In this document: in pieces, positions 9,043-17,401 of the stretch | How the letters are laid out: every line of letters starts with the position of its first letter | How positions within the stretch are numbered: position 1 is the first letter of the stretch | Source of the DNA: Poriferisodalis sp965221945 | Lineage (GTDB): Bacteria > Actinomycetota > Acidimicrobiia > Acidimicrobiales > Poriferisodalaceae | Length of the DNA: 64,000 bases | NCBI RefSeq assembly: GCF_965221945.1 | Contig: NZ_OZ244925.1 | Span: forward strand, 2,480,001-2,544,000 | Direction: 5' to 3' | The notes under the pieces: model-generated | Seen by the model: the letters and a program-made list of their open reading frames with translations, nothing else | Database searches by the model: none | What the model was told of the DNA's origin: nothing | Position numbers and translations under genes: made by a program

Positions 9043-9712
9043 CGGTTGGACCGTCCGTGCGTGGCCCGGGAGCTATCGCCTCGACCCGGCCGCCGGCAAG
9101 CACTACCTGGCGAGCGGCCGCAACCCGTGCACGGCCCGTCTCGTGCGTCGCGAACATCACCGTGGCTCCCGCCTCGACGGCGTAGGCCAGCAACTCGTCG
9201 AGCGCGTCCCTGTTCGACTCGTCGAGTCCAGCGTGCGGCTCGTCCAGCAGCCACAGCCGCGGGCGGGCGATGGTCAGGCAGGCCAGCGCCACTCGCCGCT
9301 GCTGCCCCTCGGAGAGTCGTCGAATGGCAACTGCGGTCAGGCGACCACCGAGTGCAAAGCGTTCGACCGCGGCTGACACCTCGGCGGAGGCCGCGCTATG
9401 CAGGGCCGCGCAGTGGCGCAGCTGGTCGTCAACTCTCAGATCGCCGTAGAGCGGGGCCCGATGTCCCAGCAATCCGACGTGTCGCCGCACTGAGCGACGG
9501 TCTGCGATGAGGTCGAAGCCCAGCACCTCGGCTCGCGCGCCTCGTAAGGGCACGAGACCCGCACACGCCCGCAACAACGTGCTCTTGCCTGCGCCGTTGG
9601 GACCCCTCAGGCAGACCATCTCGCCGGCTTGCACCGTGAGGTCCACACCCGCCAACGCAGGAAAGCGGTCCAACAGGGCCACGACGCCCTCGAAGGCAAC
9701 GGCAGCTGCCAC
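9032..9712 (-). CDS. ccmA: Heme ABC exporter ATPase CcmA
   Basis: A 226-residue ABC ATPase with Walker A GPNGAGKST (about 37-45), the signature LSEGQQRRVALA in place of the canonical LSGGQ, Walker B LWLLDEPHAGLD and the switch histidine in MFATHE. LSxGQxxR variants are common in CcmA. It partners CcmB to drive heme transfer. It is the first true ccm gene of the operon, 32 bases downstream of the biotin-carrier gene. Confidence 0.92.
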   Translation of the reverse strand: MAAAVAFEGVVALLDRFPALAGVDLTVQAGEMVCLRGPNGAGKSTLLRACAGLVPLRGARAEVLGFDLIADRRSVRRHVGLLGHRAPLYGDLRVDDQLRHCAALHSAASAEVSAAVERFALGGRLTAVAIRRLSEGQQRRVALACLTIARPRLWLLDEPHAGLDESNRDALDELLAYAVEAGATVMFATHETGRARVAAARQVVLAGGRVEAIAPGPRTDGPTDVA

Positions 9713-9744
9713 GGAGCGTCAAGGCTACGGGTGGGTTCGGCCGC

Positions 9745-9963
9745 TCAGGGCGTGGCGACCACCGCAAGCACATCGCCCTCGGCGACGGTGTCGCCCTCGG
9801 CCACGTGCATCTCCGCCAACGTGCCGCCCTCGGGAGCAGTGACAGGAATCTCCATCTTCATGGACTCGAGGATGAGCAATTCGTCGCCGGCAACGACGGC
9901 GGTTCCCACCTCGGCGACCACCTTCCACACGGTCGCTGTCAACTCTGCTCGAACGTCCAACAA
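9745..9963 (-). CDS. Small biotin/lipoyl carrier protein
   Basis: A 72-residue stand-alone biotinyl domain. The biotinylation site is ILESMKMEIPV (the lysine in MKM), followed by the mirrored hairpin APEGGTLAEMHVAEGDTVAEG. A TTG start at 9963 is chosen because GGAGGAG lies seven bases upstream and the mature domain begins LLDVRAELTA; an ATG 42 bases further upstream has no such site and adds a poorly conserved tail. Similar short carriers in Actinobacteria serve acyl-CoA carboxylases. None is encoded nearby, so its partner is unknown. It heads the ccm gene run. Confidence 0.85.
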   Translation of the reverse strand: MLDVRAELTATVWKVVAEVGTAVVAGDELLILESMKMEIPVTAPEGGTLAEMHVAEGDTVAEGDVLAVVATP

Positions 9964-10127
9964 GTCGTTTCTCCTCCACGAACCCGGGGCGAAAAGCCTG
10001 CGCAAAGCTAATCGAGGCGGCGACCGAACGCCCGGGTCTCGTGGCTGGAACCTCTGACTGCAGCGTCATTTATTGGCGCTTCACCATCCACAAGTGCGCG
10101 CGAACCGGTCTGTACTGTCGACATGCG

Positions 10128-11006
10128 GTGTTCTTCATCGTGCTCGTGGCGACCATCGGAATTGGCATCGGCTTCGCTGTCGCCCTTGTCTCAGGCGGCA
10201 CGCCGCGCGAGATCTTCGGCAGGCTGCGAGCACTTCGGATCAACCATTGGCCAGTGCTCGCGCTCGGAGTTGTCCTGTCGCTCGCTGTCGGGTTGGACAC
10301 CAACATGCTCGCGGGCCGCTTCGCGCTGGGCGTCTCGCTTGCGCTGCTGCTCGCAGGTTGCCTGCTCAACCGACACATCACCGGTGCACTTATCGCTGCG
10401 ATCGGCATTGCCGCAAACCTCGCAGTGCTCCTCGTGAACGGCTACCTGCCAGTGAACGAGGGCGCTGTGGTGGCTGCAGGCATCATCGACTTCGATGGAC
10501 TTGACCGGGTACTGCTCGGCGCTGCCCGCCGGTGGTCCGACGACGCGACGATTGCCGCGTGGCTGGGCGGTGCAATCCCGCTCGCACTGCTGAGAGATGT
10601 CATCACGCTGGGCGATCTGGTGACCGCCGCCGGTTTGGCCAACATCGGATTCCGGCTCATGTGGCCAGCAGCGTGGGATCTACGACGGCTCGAAGCGGTG
10701 TCGGGAAGCCAGTTTGAGGACTACGACGATGGGACAGTCGTGCTCAGGCCGGTGGCGCCGCCCACAACCCTGGAGCATCCGCCGCTGGTCGGCGCGGCAG
10801 CAGCGTCGCCAGCACCAACGGCACCCGCAGCCCCGACGGAACCGCCGAGCCCAGTGCCGGCACACAACGAGCCGGCGTGGGCATCGCGAGTCGAACCAGC
10901 ACCGTGGCCGGCCCCGGCCCCGTGGCCCAATGAGATCGAAACCCCCGACCGCACCTCGAGCGGCGAGCCCACCGAAGCTCACGATCCGCAGCTCTTCGGA
11001 GCCTGA
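10128..11006 (+). CDS. DUF5317-type membrane protein
   Basis: This roughly 292-residue protein has five to six membrane helices in its first 200 residues, with the DUF5317-like features FFIVLVATIGIGIGFAVAL at the start and LLVNGYLPVNEGAV mid-protein (compare the usual NGGMPV motif). The last 80 residues are Pro/Ala/Glu-rich and probably disordered. Function is unknown for the family. I prefer GTG at 10128 because the hydrophobic helix begins directly after it; longer in-frame starts reach 10041 but add a Cys-rich tail with no support. It diverges from the biotin-carrier/ccm operon. Confidence 0.7.
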   Translation: MFFIVLVATIGIGIGFAVALVSGGTPREIFGRLRALRINHWPVLALGVVLSLAVGLDTNMLAGRFALGVSLALLLAGCLLNRHITGALIAAIGIAANLAVLLVNGYLPVNEGAVVAAGIIDFDGLDRVLLGAARRWSDDATIAAWLGGAIPLALLRDVITLGDLVTAAGLANIGFRLMWPAAWDLRRLEAVSGSQFEDYDDGTVVLRPVAPPTTLEHPPLVGAAAASPAPTAPAAPTEPPSPVPAHNEPAWASRVEPAPWPAPAPWPNEIETPDRTSSGEPTEAHDPQLFGA

Positions 11007-11022
11007 ACGCCTTTCACGCTTT

Positions 11023-11065
11023 CTTTGTGCAAATTTGCCGCCTGTGGCGGCATTTCTGCACAAAG
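11023..11065. terminator. Interrupted inverted repeat after DUF5317 gene
   Basis: The arms CTTTGTGC (11023-11030) and GCACAAAG (11058-11065) pair perfectly, and inside them TGCCGCC pairs with GGCGGCA around a TGT loop. There is no U-tract, so it may be a factor-dependent terminator or an mRNA-end stabiliser. A binding site with dyad symmetry is the alternative. Confidence 0.5.
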
Positions 11066-11184
11066 TCAGGGCGATCGGGGCAGGCAGGCATCGCCGCCCA
11101 TCCGCAGTCTCCGGCTACGGCGCCGACGCATTACTGCGCCTACGACGGCCCGACGATGCCTGTGCCGTGATCCGTGACGAGATA

Positions 11185-11532
11185 ATGGGGGCCGTGGCCA
11201 CCGCCCCGAAGTCCAATCGCGAGATACCCGACATCGATCGCGGCCCAGCGCATACGGCAGTCGATCCCTTCGACGATGTTCTCGTCCGGCGAGCACGGCT
11301 GAAGCGGATCTCCAGCCTCGGACAACGGACGGGGTACGGCCTGTATGTGGCATCGCTTGTCTGCGGGGCCATCGGCATCCGCTGGGGATACACCCCGCTG
11401 CTCGCCACGCTGATCGCCGTGGCGCTCGTGGTCGGATCGATGCTGCTTGCGCCCACCATCGTCATAAGCCACGGCATCAAAGCCGCCGAGCGTGAAGAGC
11501 GTCGAGCCGCGGCGACCAGATCGACACAGTGA
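11185..11532 (+). CDS. Small two-helix membrane protein
   Basis: A 115-residue protein of unknown function. The polar N-terminal half (about 1-45, with DIDRGPAHTAVDPFDDVLVR) is followed by two hydrophobic segments (GYGLYVASLVCGAIGIRWGY and LLATLIAVALVVGSMLL) and a basic tail EREERRA. The arrangement resembles small actinobacterial integral membrane proteins. ATG at 11185 has a weak GACGAG upstream; GTG at 11194 is possible. Its TGA overlaps a potential GTG of the following CoA-transferase. Confidence 0.65.
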   Translation: MGAVATAPKSNREIPDIDRGPAHTAVDPFDDVLVRRARLKRISSLGQRTGYGLYVASLVCGAIGIRWGYTPLLATLIAVALVVGSMLLAPTIVISHGIKAAEREERRAAATRSTQ

Positions 11533-11543
11533 ACGAGGATCGA

Positions 11544-12767
11544 ATGGCGCAAACTGCGGGCGACAACCAGCACTCAGGCGCTCTCGAAGGCATACGCGTT
11601 GTCGATCTGACGACGGTGCTCATGGGACCGCTGGCGTGCCGGATGCTGGGAGATCACGGCGCCGACGTCATCAGAGTGGAAACGCTCGTCGGCGACTCCA
11701 CGCGCAACGGCGTGCCGGCCCGATCCGCTGGCATGTCTGGGTTCAGCCTCAACATTCAGCGCAACAAGCGCTCGCTGGCGCTGGATCTCAAGTCTCCGGC
11801 CGGGCGTGAGGCAATGGAAAGGCTGCTGGCCAGCGCTGACGTGCTCATCACCAACATGCGAGCGGCGGCCCTAGAACGCCTCGGTCTCGATGCCGACACC
11901 CTGCGGGCTCAACACCCGCAGCTCATCTGCTGCCGAGGGAGCGGCTACGGCAGTGGCGGTCCATATCGCGACAAACCCGCTTACGACGACGCTATCCAGG
12001 CCGCTTCGGGCCTGTCGGATCTGATCGGCCGCGTCACTGGCGAACCCGGCTTCGTTCCTGCCGTGATTGCCGACAAGGTCACCGGACTGCATGTCGTCGA
12101 AGCCGTGTTCGCCGCCCTCTTCCACCGTGAGCGCACCGGTATGGCCCAGACCATCGAGGTGTCCATGTTCGAGACCATGGTGGCGTTCAATCTGGTGGAG
12201 CACTACCGCGGCGCAGTGTTCGAGCCACCAGAGGGACCCTTCGGCTACGACCGGTTGCTGACTCCGCACCGGCGCCCCTACCCCACTGCCGACGGTTGGG
12301 TGTGCCTGCTGCCCTACAACGATGCGCAATACCGGGCCTTCTTCACATTCGTCGACCGGCCCGAGCTGGCCGACGATCCGCGCTTCGCCAGTCACAACTC
12401 CCGGATTGCGCATGTCGACGAGCTGTATGCGCTGTTCGGCGAGCTCTCGCTGCGCCGCACGACGGACGAGTGGATCACCTATTGCGACGAGCGCTCGATC
12501 CCGGCCGCGAGGGTCATGGACCTGGCTGATCTCGACGGCGATCCTCAGCTGGCTGCTGTCGGCCTGGTGAGCATCGCTGAGCATCCCACTGAAGGGGCAT
12601 ACCGCTATGTGGCCGACCCGGTTGTCTACTCCGAGACGCCGACGCGCCTGCGCCGTCATGCACCGCTGCTGGGCGAGCACGCGGTCGAGATTCTCAGTGA
12701 GCTCGGCTACGACGCGGCCGAAATTGACGGCATGCGAGACGAGTGCATCATCGTCGTGCCGGGCTAG
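11544..12767 (+). CDS. CaiB/BaiF (class III) CoA-transferase
   Basis: A 407-residue acyl-CoA transferase of the formyl-CoA transferase/CaiB fold. The N-terminal IRVVDLTTVLMGPLACRMLG and DHGADVIRVE blocks and the nucleotide-fold IQRNKRSLALDLKSP block are typical. The likely catalytic aspartate lies in KPAYDDAIQAASGL. Acyl donor and acceptor cannot be told from sequence. ATG at 11544 is chosen for the GAGG five bases upstream; GTG at 11529 would overlap the previous stop as GTGA and is also plausible. Transcription presumably ends in the hairpin region beyond 12768. Confidence 0.9.
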   Translation: MAQTAGDNQHSGALEGIRVVDLTTVLMGPLACRMLGDHGADVIRVETLVGDSTRNGVPARSAGMSGFSLNIQRNKRSLALDLKSPAGREAMERLLASADVLITNMRAAALERLGLDADTLRAQHPQLICCRGSGYGSGGPYRDKPAYDDAIQAASGLSDLIGRVTGEPGFVPAVIADKVTGLHVVEAVFAALFHRERTGMAQTIEVSMFETMVAFNLVEHYRGAVFEPPEGPFGYDRLLTPHRRPYPTADGWVCLLPYNDAQYRAFFTFVDRPELADDPRFASHNSRIAHVDELYALFGELSLRRTTDEWITYCDERSIPAARVMDLADLDGDPQLAAVGLVSIAEHPTEGAYRYVADPVVYSETPTRLRRHAPLLGEHAVEILSELGYDAAEIDGMRDECIIVVPG

Positions 12768-12814
12768 CGGTCACGTCGAGCCCCCAGCCATTCCGAACTC
12801 ATCGAGGGCAACGC

Positions 12815-12838
12815 AAAAGGCACCCCTGCAGGGGTGCC
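12815..12838 (-). terminator. Intrinsic terminator for the minus-strand gene
   Basis: A perfect 20-bp palindrome GGCACCCCTGCAGGGGTGCC (12819-12838) is followed, reading the minus strand, by TTTTG. This is a canonical Rho-independent terminator for the membrane-protein gene that ends at 12898. It may also stop the converging CoA-transferase transcript, though no U-tract is present in that direction. Confidence 0.85.
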
Positions 12839-12897
12839 CCTACGTCGGCTCGTTGCCGATAGCGCGGCGCCCTCACGGATGCCGCTCATGACGCTGG

Positions 12898-13239
12898 CTA
12901 GTTGCCGCGTCCTCCAATGCCCTGCTTCAAGGCGCTGATTGCAGCGTCTCGAACCGGGACGAACGCAACAATGGCGATGGCCGTGGCCACATCCATACCG
13001 AAGCGTCCGAGTGACAGCACTTCGAAACTGGCCCCGTACCCAAACAAGGCTCCGCCGTCATTGGCTTGCGAAACCAGTACTAGCAAGTAGGCCCAGATCA
13101 GATTCAGGTTGCTGCCGATAATCGGTATCGACTTCAGTGTGTCGTTCACTTTGACCGTGTCTAGGACACTGTCCACGACGACCATCGCTCCCTGGAACAC
13201 CATGCCCAGGATGATCAGCGTCAGAATTGTCGCCATCAT
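12898..13239 (-). CDS. Hypothetical small membrane protein
   Basis: A 113-residue hydrophobic protein with an N-terminal helix (MATILTLIILGMVFQGAMVV), a second segment around LNLIWAYLLVLVSQ and a third around MDVATAIAIVAFVPV. I recognise no family. The start at 13239 has GGGGGG nine bases upstream. It is followed by its own intrinsic terminator, so it is a monocistronic unit. Its codons use A/T at the third position more than its neighbours do, which may mean a different origin or a highly expressed small protein. It faces valS across a region with a triple repeat. Confidence 0.7.
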   Translation of the reverse strand: MMATILTLIILGMVFQGAMVVVDSVLDTVKVNDTLKSIPIIGSNLNLIWAYLLVLVSQANDGGALFGYGASFEVLSLGRFGMDVATAIAIVAFVPVRDAAISALKQGIGGRGN

Positions 13240-13337
13240 GCTTATCGACCCCCCTTTTGGTCGGCAGTACTTGACTGCAGCTGCCTTCCGCCCCCGCAGT
13301 CGGCAACCACCGCACACTCTAGTCAATGTCGTTGCGC

Positions 13338-13366
13338 TTCTGTGACAATTCTGTAACAGTTCTGTT
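13338..13366 (+). promoter_or_regulatory. Triple 11-bp direct repeat resembling a Pho box
   Basis: TTCTGT recurs at 13338, 13349 and 13360, exactly 11 bp apart. Written as heptamers it is CTGTGAC-AATT-CTGTAAC-AGTT-CTGTTTT, which has the layout of the E. coli Pho box (CTGTCAT, four AT-rich bases, CTGTCAT) bound by PhoB-type OmpR-family regulators. It lies between the divergent membrane-protein gene and valS. Binding by any regulator here is inferred. Confidence 0.5.
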
Positions 13367-13444
13367 TTCTTGGGATTCACCTCGCGTGCGGGGCGGTCGC
13401 TCAGTCTCGGCCACCGCCCGAGCGCGCCGGTAGCTTTGCCACGC

Positions 13445-16084
13445 ATGACGCAGGTGCCCGACAAGCCCACGGTCGACGGGCTCGAGGCGAAGTGGTCGCA
13501 GCGCTGGGAAGCCGACGGCGTGTACCGCTTCGATCGCACCGCCACCCGCGAGCAGGTGTTCAGCATCGACACGCCACCGCCGACCGTCAGCGGCTCGCTG
13601 CACATGGGCCACGTCTTCAGCTACACCCACACCGACAACATCGCCCGCTACCGACGCATGGCCGGCGACGAGGTCTTCTACCCGATGGGCTGGGACGACA
13701 ACGGCCTGCCGACCGAGCGGCGTGTGCAGAACTACTTCGGCGTGCGCTGCGATCCCTCGCTCCCCTATAACGAGGGCTTCGCGCCTCCGTCCGACGGCGG
13801 CGATCCGGCGGCGGTCGAGGCACGTGGCGAACTGGCGATCTCGAGGCGCAACTTCATCGAACTGTGTCATGTGCTCACCGCCACCGACGAACGGGCCTTT
13901 GAGGAGCTGTGGCGCCAACTCGGACTGAGCGTGGATTGGTCGATGACCTACGCCACGATCGACGAACGCTGCCAGCGAGTCGCGCAGCGTGCATTCCTGG
14001 AGAACCTCACGCGTGGCGAGGCGTACCAGATCGAAGCGCCGTCGCTGTGGGACGTCACCTTCGGCACCGCAGTCGCCCAGGCCGAACTCGAAGACCGCGA
14101 GCGGCCCGGCGCCTACCACCGCATCGCTTTCCATCGCATGGACTCACAAGGCGGCCGCAACGTCCCAGCATCGAGTGGCCCAGCGTCAAATGGCACAGTC
14201 GAGATCGAGACGACCCGGCCGGAACTGCTGGCCGCGTGCGTGGCGCTCGTGGCCCACCCTGATGACGAGCGCTACCAGCCGCTGTTCGGCTCAACCGTGG
14301 TGACGCCGCTGTTCGGAGTGGAAGTCCCAGTGGTTGCCCACAAGCTGGCCGAGCCCGATAAGGGCACCGGCATCGCCATGATCTGCACCTTCGGCGACAC
14401 CACCGACGTGACGTGGTGGCGCGAGCTGGACCTGCCCGTGCGGGCGATCGTGGACCGCCGGGGTCGCATTGCTGCGGATCCGCCTCCGGGCATCGACTCG
14501 CCTGCGGGGCGCGAGGCGTATGCGCGCCTGGCAGGCCGCACCGTTGGAGGCGCTCGGATTGCGACCGTCGGGCTGCTGCGCGACTCGGGCGAGCTCATCG
14601 GCGAGCCGCGACCCATCACACACGCGGTGAAGTTCTACGAGAAGGGCGACCGGCCGCTCGAGATCGTGTCGAGTCGCCAGTGGTACATCCGCAACGGCGG
14701 GCGGGATGCCGAGTTGCGTGACGCGCTGATCGCCCGTGGCTCGGAGATGACCTGGCACCCGCCGTACATGCAGGGCCGGTATACGAATTGGATCGAGGGT
14801 CTGAGCGGCGATTGGCTGATTAGCCGTCAGCGATATTTCGGCGTGCCGATCCCGCTGTGGTACCCGCTTGACGACGCCGGCGAGCCGATCTGGAAGCGTC
14901 CGCTCGTCCCCGACGACCGTGCTCTGCCGGCCTATCCGAACAGCGACGTGCCGGCCGGCTACGACGAATCGCAGCGCGGCCAGCCCGGCGGCTTCGTCGG
15001 GGATCTCGATGTGATGGACACCTGGGCGACATCGTCACTGACGCCCCAGATCGCATGCGGGTGGAGTGAGGATCCTGACCTGTGGGCGCGCACCTACCCC
15101 ATGGACATGCGCCCCCAGGGTCACGACATCATCCGCACCTGGCTGTTCTCGACTGCAGTGCGCAGTCACCTCGGCCACGACTGTGCCCCGTGGAAGCACT
15201 GCGCCCTGTCGGGCTGGATCCTCGACCCGGACCGCAAGAAGATGTCCAAGTCCAAGGGCAATGTGGTGACGCCGGTGGACCTGCTCGACACCTACGGCGC
15301 CGACGCTGTCCGCTACTGGGCAGCCAACGGACGGCCCGGCACCGACACCGCCTTCGACGAAGGCCAGATGAAGATCGGGCGCCGCCTGGCGATCAAGCTG
15401 TTGAACGCCGCGAAGTTCGTGCTGACGCTGGCGGGCGATGCCGCCCACGGCGACGGCAGCCGCCCCGACGAACCAGTCGGCAATGCGCTCGACGCTGCGT
15501 TGCTCGCTGCGCTCGCAGATCTGGTGCGCGCCACTACCGACGCATTCGAGGTATTCGACTACGCGCGGGCTCTGGAACGGACCGAGCAGTTCTTCTGGCA
15601 GTTCACCGACGACTACGTCGAACTGGTCAAGGGACGTGCGTACGGCGGTCAAGGTGCCGAGGCGGCAGCAGACGCGCATCGCACGCTCACCGTGACGCTG
15701 GACACCCTGGTGCGCCTGTTCGCGCCGTTCCTGCCCTTCGTCACCGAAGAGATCTGGTCGTGGTGGCGCGACGGCTCGGTCCACGCTGCAAGTTGGCCGA
15801 ACGCCGAAGACCTCACAGCACTCGCTTCAGGCAATCACTCTGGCGCTTTGTCCGTCACTGCTGCAGTGCTGAGCGAGGTGCGCCGCGCCAAGACTGAGGC
15901 GAAGCGGAGTCTTCGAGTGCCTGCGGACCACGTCACGGTCACCGCTTCGGCCGCCGACATCGCGCTGCTGGATCTCACTCGCAGCGATCTCACCGACGCC
16001 GGTCACATCGGCGAGCTCTCGCTTCGCGCCAACGGATCGGCGACCCGTCCCGAGGTCGCCGTCGTGCTCGGCGACGCAGACTGA
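13445..16084 (+). CDS. valS: Valine--tRNA ligase, archaeal/rickettsial-type
   Basis: An 879-residue class Ia synthetase that charges tRNA-Val. The HIGH motif appears as GSLHMGH and the KMSKS motif as KKMSKSKGNVV. The editing domain CP1 lies between. The block YPMGWDDNGLPTERRVQ and the phrase LSVDWSMTY match the ValRS subtype known from Archaea and Rickettsia; the common bacterial type has a GMDHAGIATQ-like block there. ATG at 13445 begins MTQVPDKP; an in-frame ATG 75 bases upstream adds a tail without similarity. The gene is monocistronic, ending in a strong hairpin. Confidence 0.95.
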   Translation: MTQVPDKPTVDGLEAKWSQRWEADGVYRFDRTATREQVFSIDTPPPTVSGSLHMGHVFSYTHTDNIARYRRMAGDEVFYPMGWDDNGLPTERRVQNYFGVRCDPSLPYNEGFAPPSDGGDPAAVEARGELAISRRNFIELCHVLTATDERAFEELWRQLGLSVDWSMTYATIDERCQRVAQRAFLENLTRGEAYQIEAPSLWDVTFGTAVAQAELEDRERPGAYHRIAFHRMDSQGGRNVPASSGPASNGTVEIETTRPELLAACVALVAHPDDERYQPLFGSTVVTPLFGVEVPVVAHKLAEPDKGTGIAMICTFGDTTDVTWWRELDLPVRAIVDRRGRIAADPPPGIDSPAGREAYARLAGRTVGGARIATVGLLRDSGELIGEPRPITHAVKFYEKGDRPLEIVSSRQWYIRNGGRDAELRDALIARGSEMTWHPPYMQGRYTNWIEGLSGDWLISRQRYFGVPIPLWYPLDDAGEPIWKRPLVPDDRALPAYPNSDVPAGYDESQRGQPGGFVGDLDVMDTWATSSLTPQIACGWSEDPDLWARTYPMDMRPQGHDIIRTWLFSTAVRSHLGHDCAPWKHCALSGWILDPDRKKMSKSKGNVVTPVDLLDTYGADAVRYWAANGRPGTDTAFDEGQMKIGRRLAIKLLNAAKFVLTLAGDAAHGDGSRPDEPVGNALDAALLAALADLVRATTDAFEVFDYARALERTEQFFWQFTDDYVELVKGRAYGGQGAEAAADAHRTLTVTLDTLVRLFAPFLPFVTEEIWSWWRDGSVHAASWPNAEDLTALASGNHSGALSVTAAVLSEVRRAKTEAKRSLRVPADHVTVTASAADIALLDLTRSDLTDAGHIGELSLRANGSATRPEVAVVLGDAD

Positions 16085-16096
16085 CGCAAGACGGTC

Positions 16097-16140
16097 CCGA
16101 GCAGCTCGGCCCCAGCACCGCTGCGGTGAGCGCTGCTCGG
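16097..16140. terminator. Nested hairpin between convergent valS and mscS-type genes
   Basis: CCGAGCAGC (16097-16105) pairs with GCTGCTCGG (16132-16140), and inside it CACCG (16116-16120) pairs with CGGTG (16124-16128). It occupies most of the 76-bp gap between two converging genes and is well placed as a bidirectional terminator, although it lacks a U-tract. Confidence 0.65.
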
Positions 16141-16160
16141 ACGAGCGCCGCTCTTGGGGT

Positions 16161-17336
16161 CTACAGGTCTGAGTCGCCGCCGTCGCTGTCGGATTCGGCG
16201 TGCCCGGCCTCGCTTGAGGCTGGCACCACCGGACGATCGAATGCGGCCGCTGCTGCGGGCGCGGTCTGGTCTGGCTCACCGCTGCGCACCCACACTGTTC
16301 GCTGGGGGAACGGGATCTCGATGCCGGCTTCGTCGAACGCGTCCTTGATGCGCTTGCGCAGCAGGCGTGCCGTGGCCCACTGCTCAGCGGGCTCAGTCTT
16401 CACCATGACCCGGAGGGTGACCGCGTCGGCACCGAAGGCTTGCACGCCGGACACTGTGGGCTCTTCGAGCACGGTGGTGCTCTCGCCTTGCTCGTGCCAC
16501 ACCTCGTCCGCAACCCGCTTGATGATCGCCATTGCCTCGTCAAGGTCAGTGTCATAGGCCACGTCAAGGTCGAGCGGCACGCGAGCCCACAGCTGCGACA
16601 TGTTTCCGACCCGGGCGATCGCGCCGTTGGGCACATGCCAGACCGTGCCTGACAGGTCCCTAAGGCGTGTGGTCCGCAGCCCCACGGACTCGACGGTGCC
16701 CACCGCATCGCCGAGATCGACCACGTCGCCGACGCCGTACTGGTCCTCGATCAGCATGAAGACGCCCGTCAGCAGGTCTCGGACGAGGGATTGGGCGCCA
16801 AAGCCGACCGCCACGCCAATGATGCCGGCGCCTGCGATGAGAGGGCCGAGGTTCACGTCGAACTCGCCGAGCAGCATCATCAGCGCGACGGCCCAGATGA
16901 TCGTGGTGGCGACGCTCTTGAACAGCGTCCCGAGGGTCTTCGCCCGTTGGCTGGCGCGCTCCGTTCGCTCCCGCAGCTGACTCATCTTGGCCGCGAGCCG
17001 GTCGGGATCCCACGTTCGGCCCTCTTTGGCAGTGCGGGCGGCCTCACGTTGCTCTGCGTTCTTCTTGTCGCTGGCGATCCGCTCCACCATGTGGTCGATG
17101 GCGCGCCGCATGACTCGGCGAGCGACAACGGTGAGCAGCAGGATCACCAGCACCGTGAGGGGCTTGTCCACGATCCATACCGACGCCGACGCCAGCCCCT
17201 CGCTGCCGGTCCAATCCAGCAGGCGCTCGCAGATCCAGCTGGGCTCGGTACCGCACACCTCCGTGCTGCGGCTGGCTTCTAGGAGTGCATCCACCGCATC
17301 GGTGGCGGAGGGGGCCTGAGCGAGGAGTGAGGTCAT
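16161..17336 (-). CDS. MscS-family mechanosensitive channel
   Basis: A 391-residue small-conductance channel protein that should release osmolytes on hypo-osmotic shock. The N-terminal hydrophobic region includes LTVLVILLLTVVARRVM. A charged helical insert follows (about 85-130), then the pore-lining TM3 region AGAGIIGVAVGFGAQSLVRD, with the conserved GFGAQ and LVRD typical of MscS. The beta domain follows, with FMLIEDQYGVGDVV and HVPNGAIARVGNMS. The C-terminal tail is Asp/Ser-rich and probably disordered. It is transcribed convergently to valS. Confidence 0.92.
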   Translation of the reverse strand: MTSLLAQAPSATDAVDALLEASRSTEVCGTEPSWICERLLDWTGSEGLASASVWIVDKPLTVLVILLLTVVARRVMRRAIDHMVERIASDKKNAEQREAARTAKEGRTWDPDRLAAKMSQLRERTERASQRAKTLGTLFKSVATTIIWAVALMMLLGEFDVNLGPLIAGAGIIGVAVGFGAQSLVRDLLTGVFMLIEDQYGVGDVVDLGDAVGTVESVGLRTTRLRDLSGTVWHVPNGAIARVGNMSQLWARVPLDLDVAYDTDLDEAMAIIKRVADEVWHEQGESTTVLEEPTVSGVQAFGADAVTLRVMVKTEPAEQWATARLLRKRIKDAFDEAGIEIPFPQRTVWVRSGEPDQTAPAAAAAFDRPVVPASSEAGHAESDSDGGDSDL

Positions 17337-17401
17337 CTCGGGCAGCCTAGGAGTCGCCCCAAAGCCCGTGAGCCAGAGGCTCGGTGCCTAGCATCGCTGC
17401 G

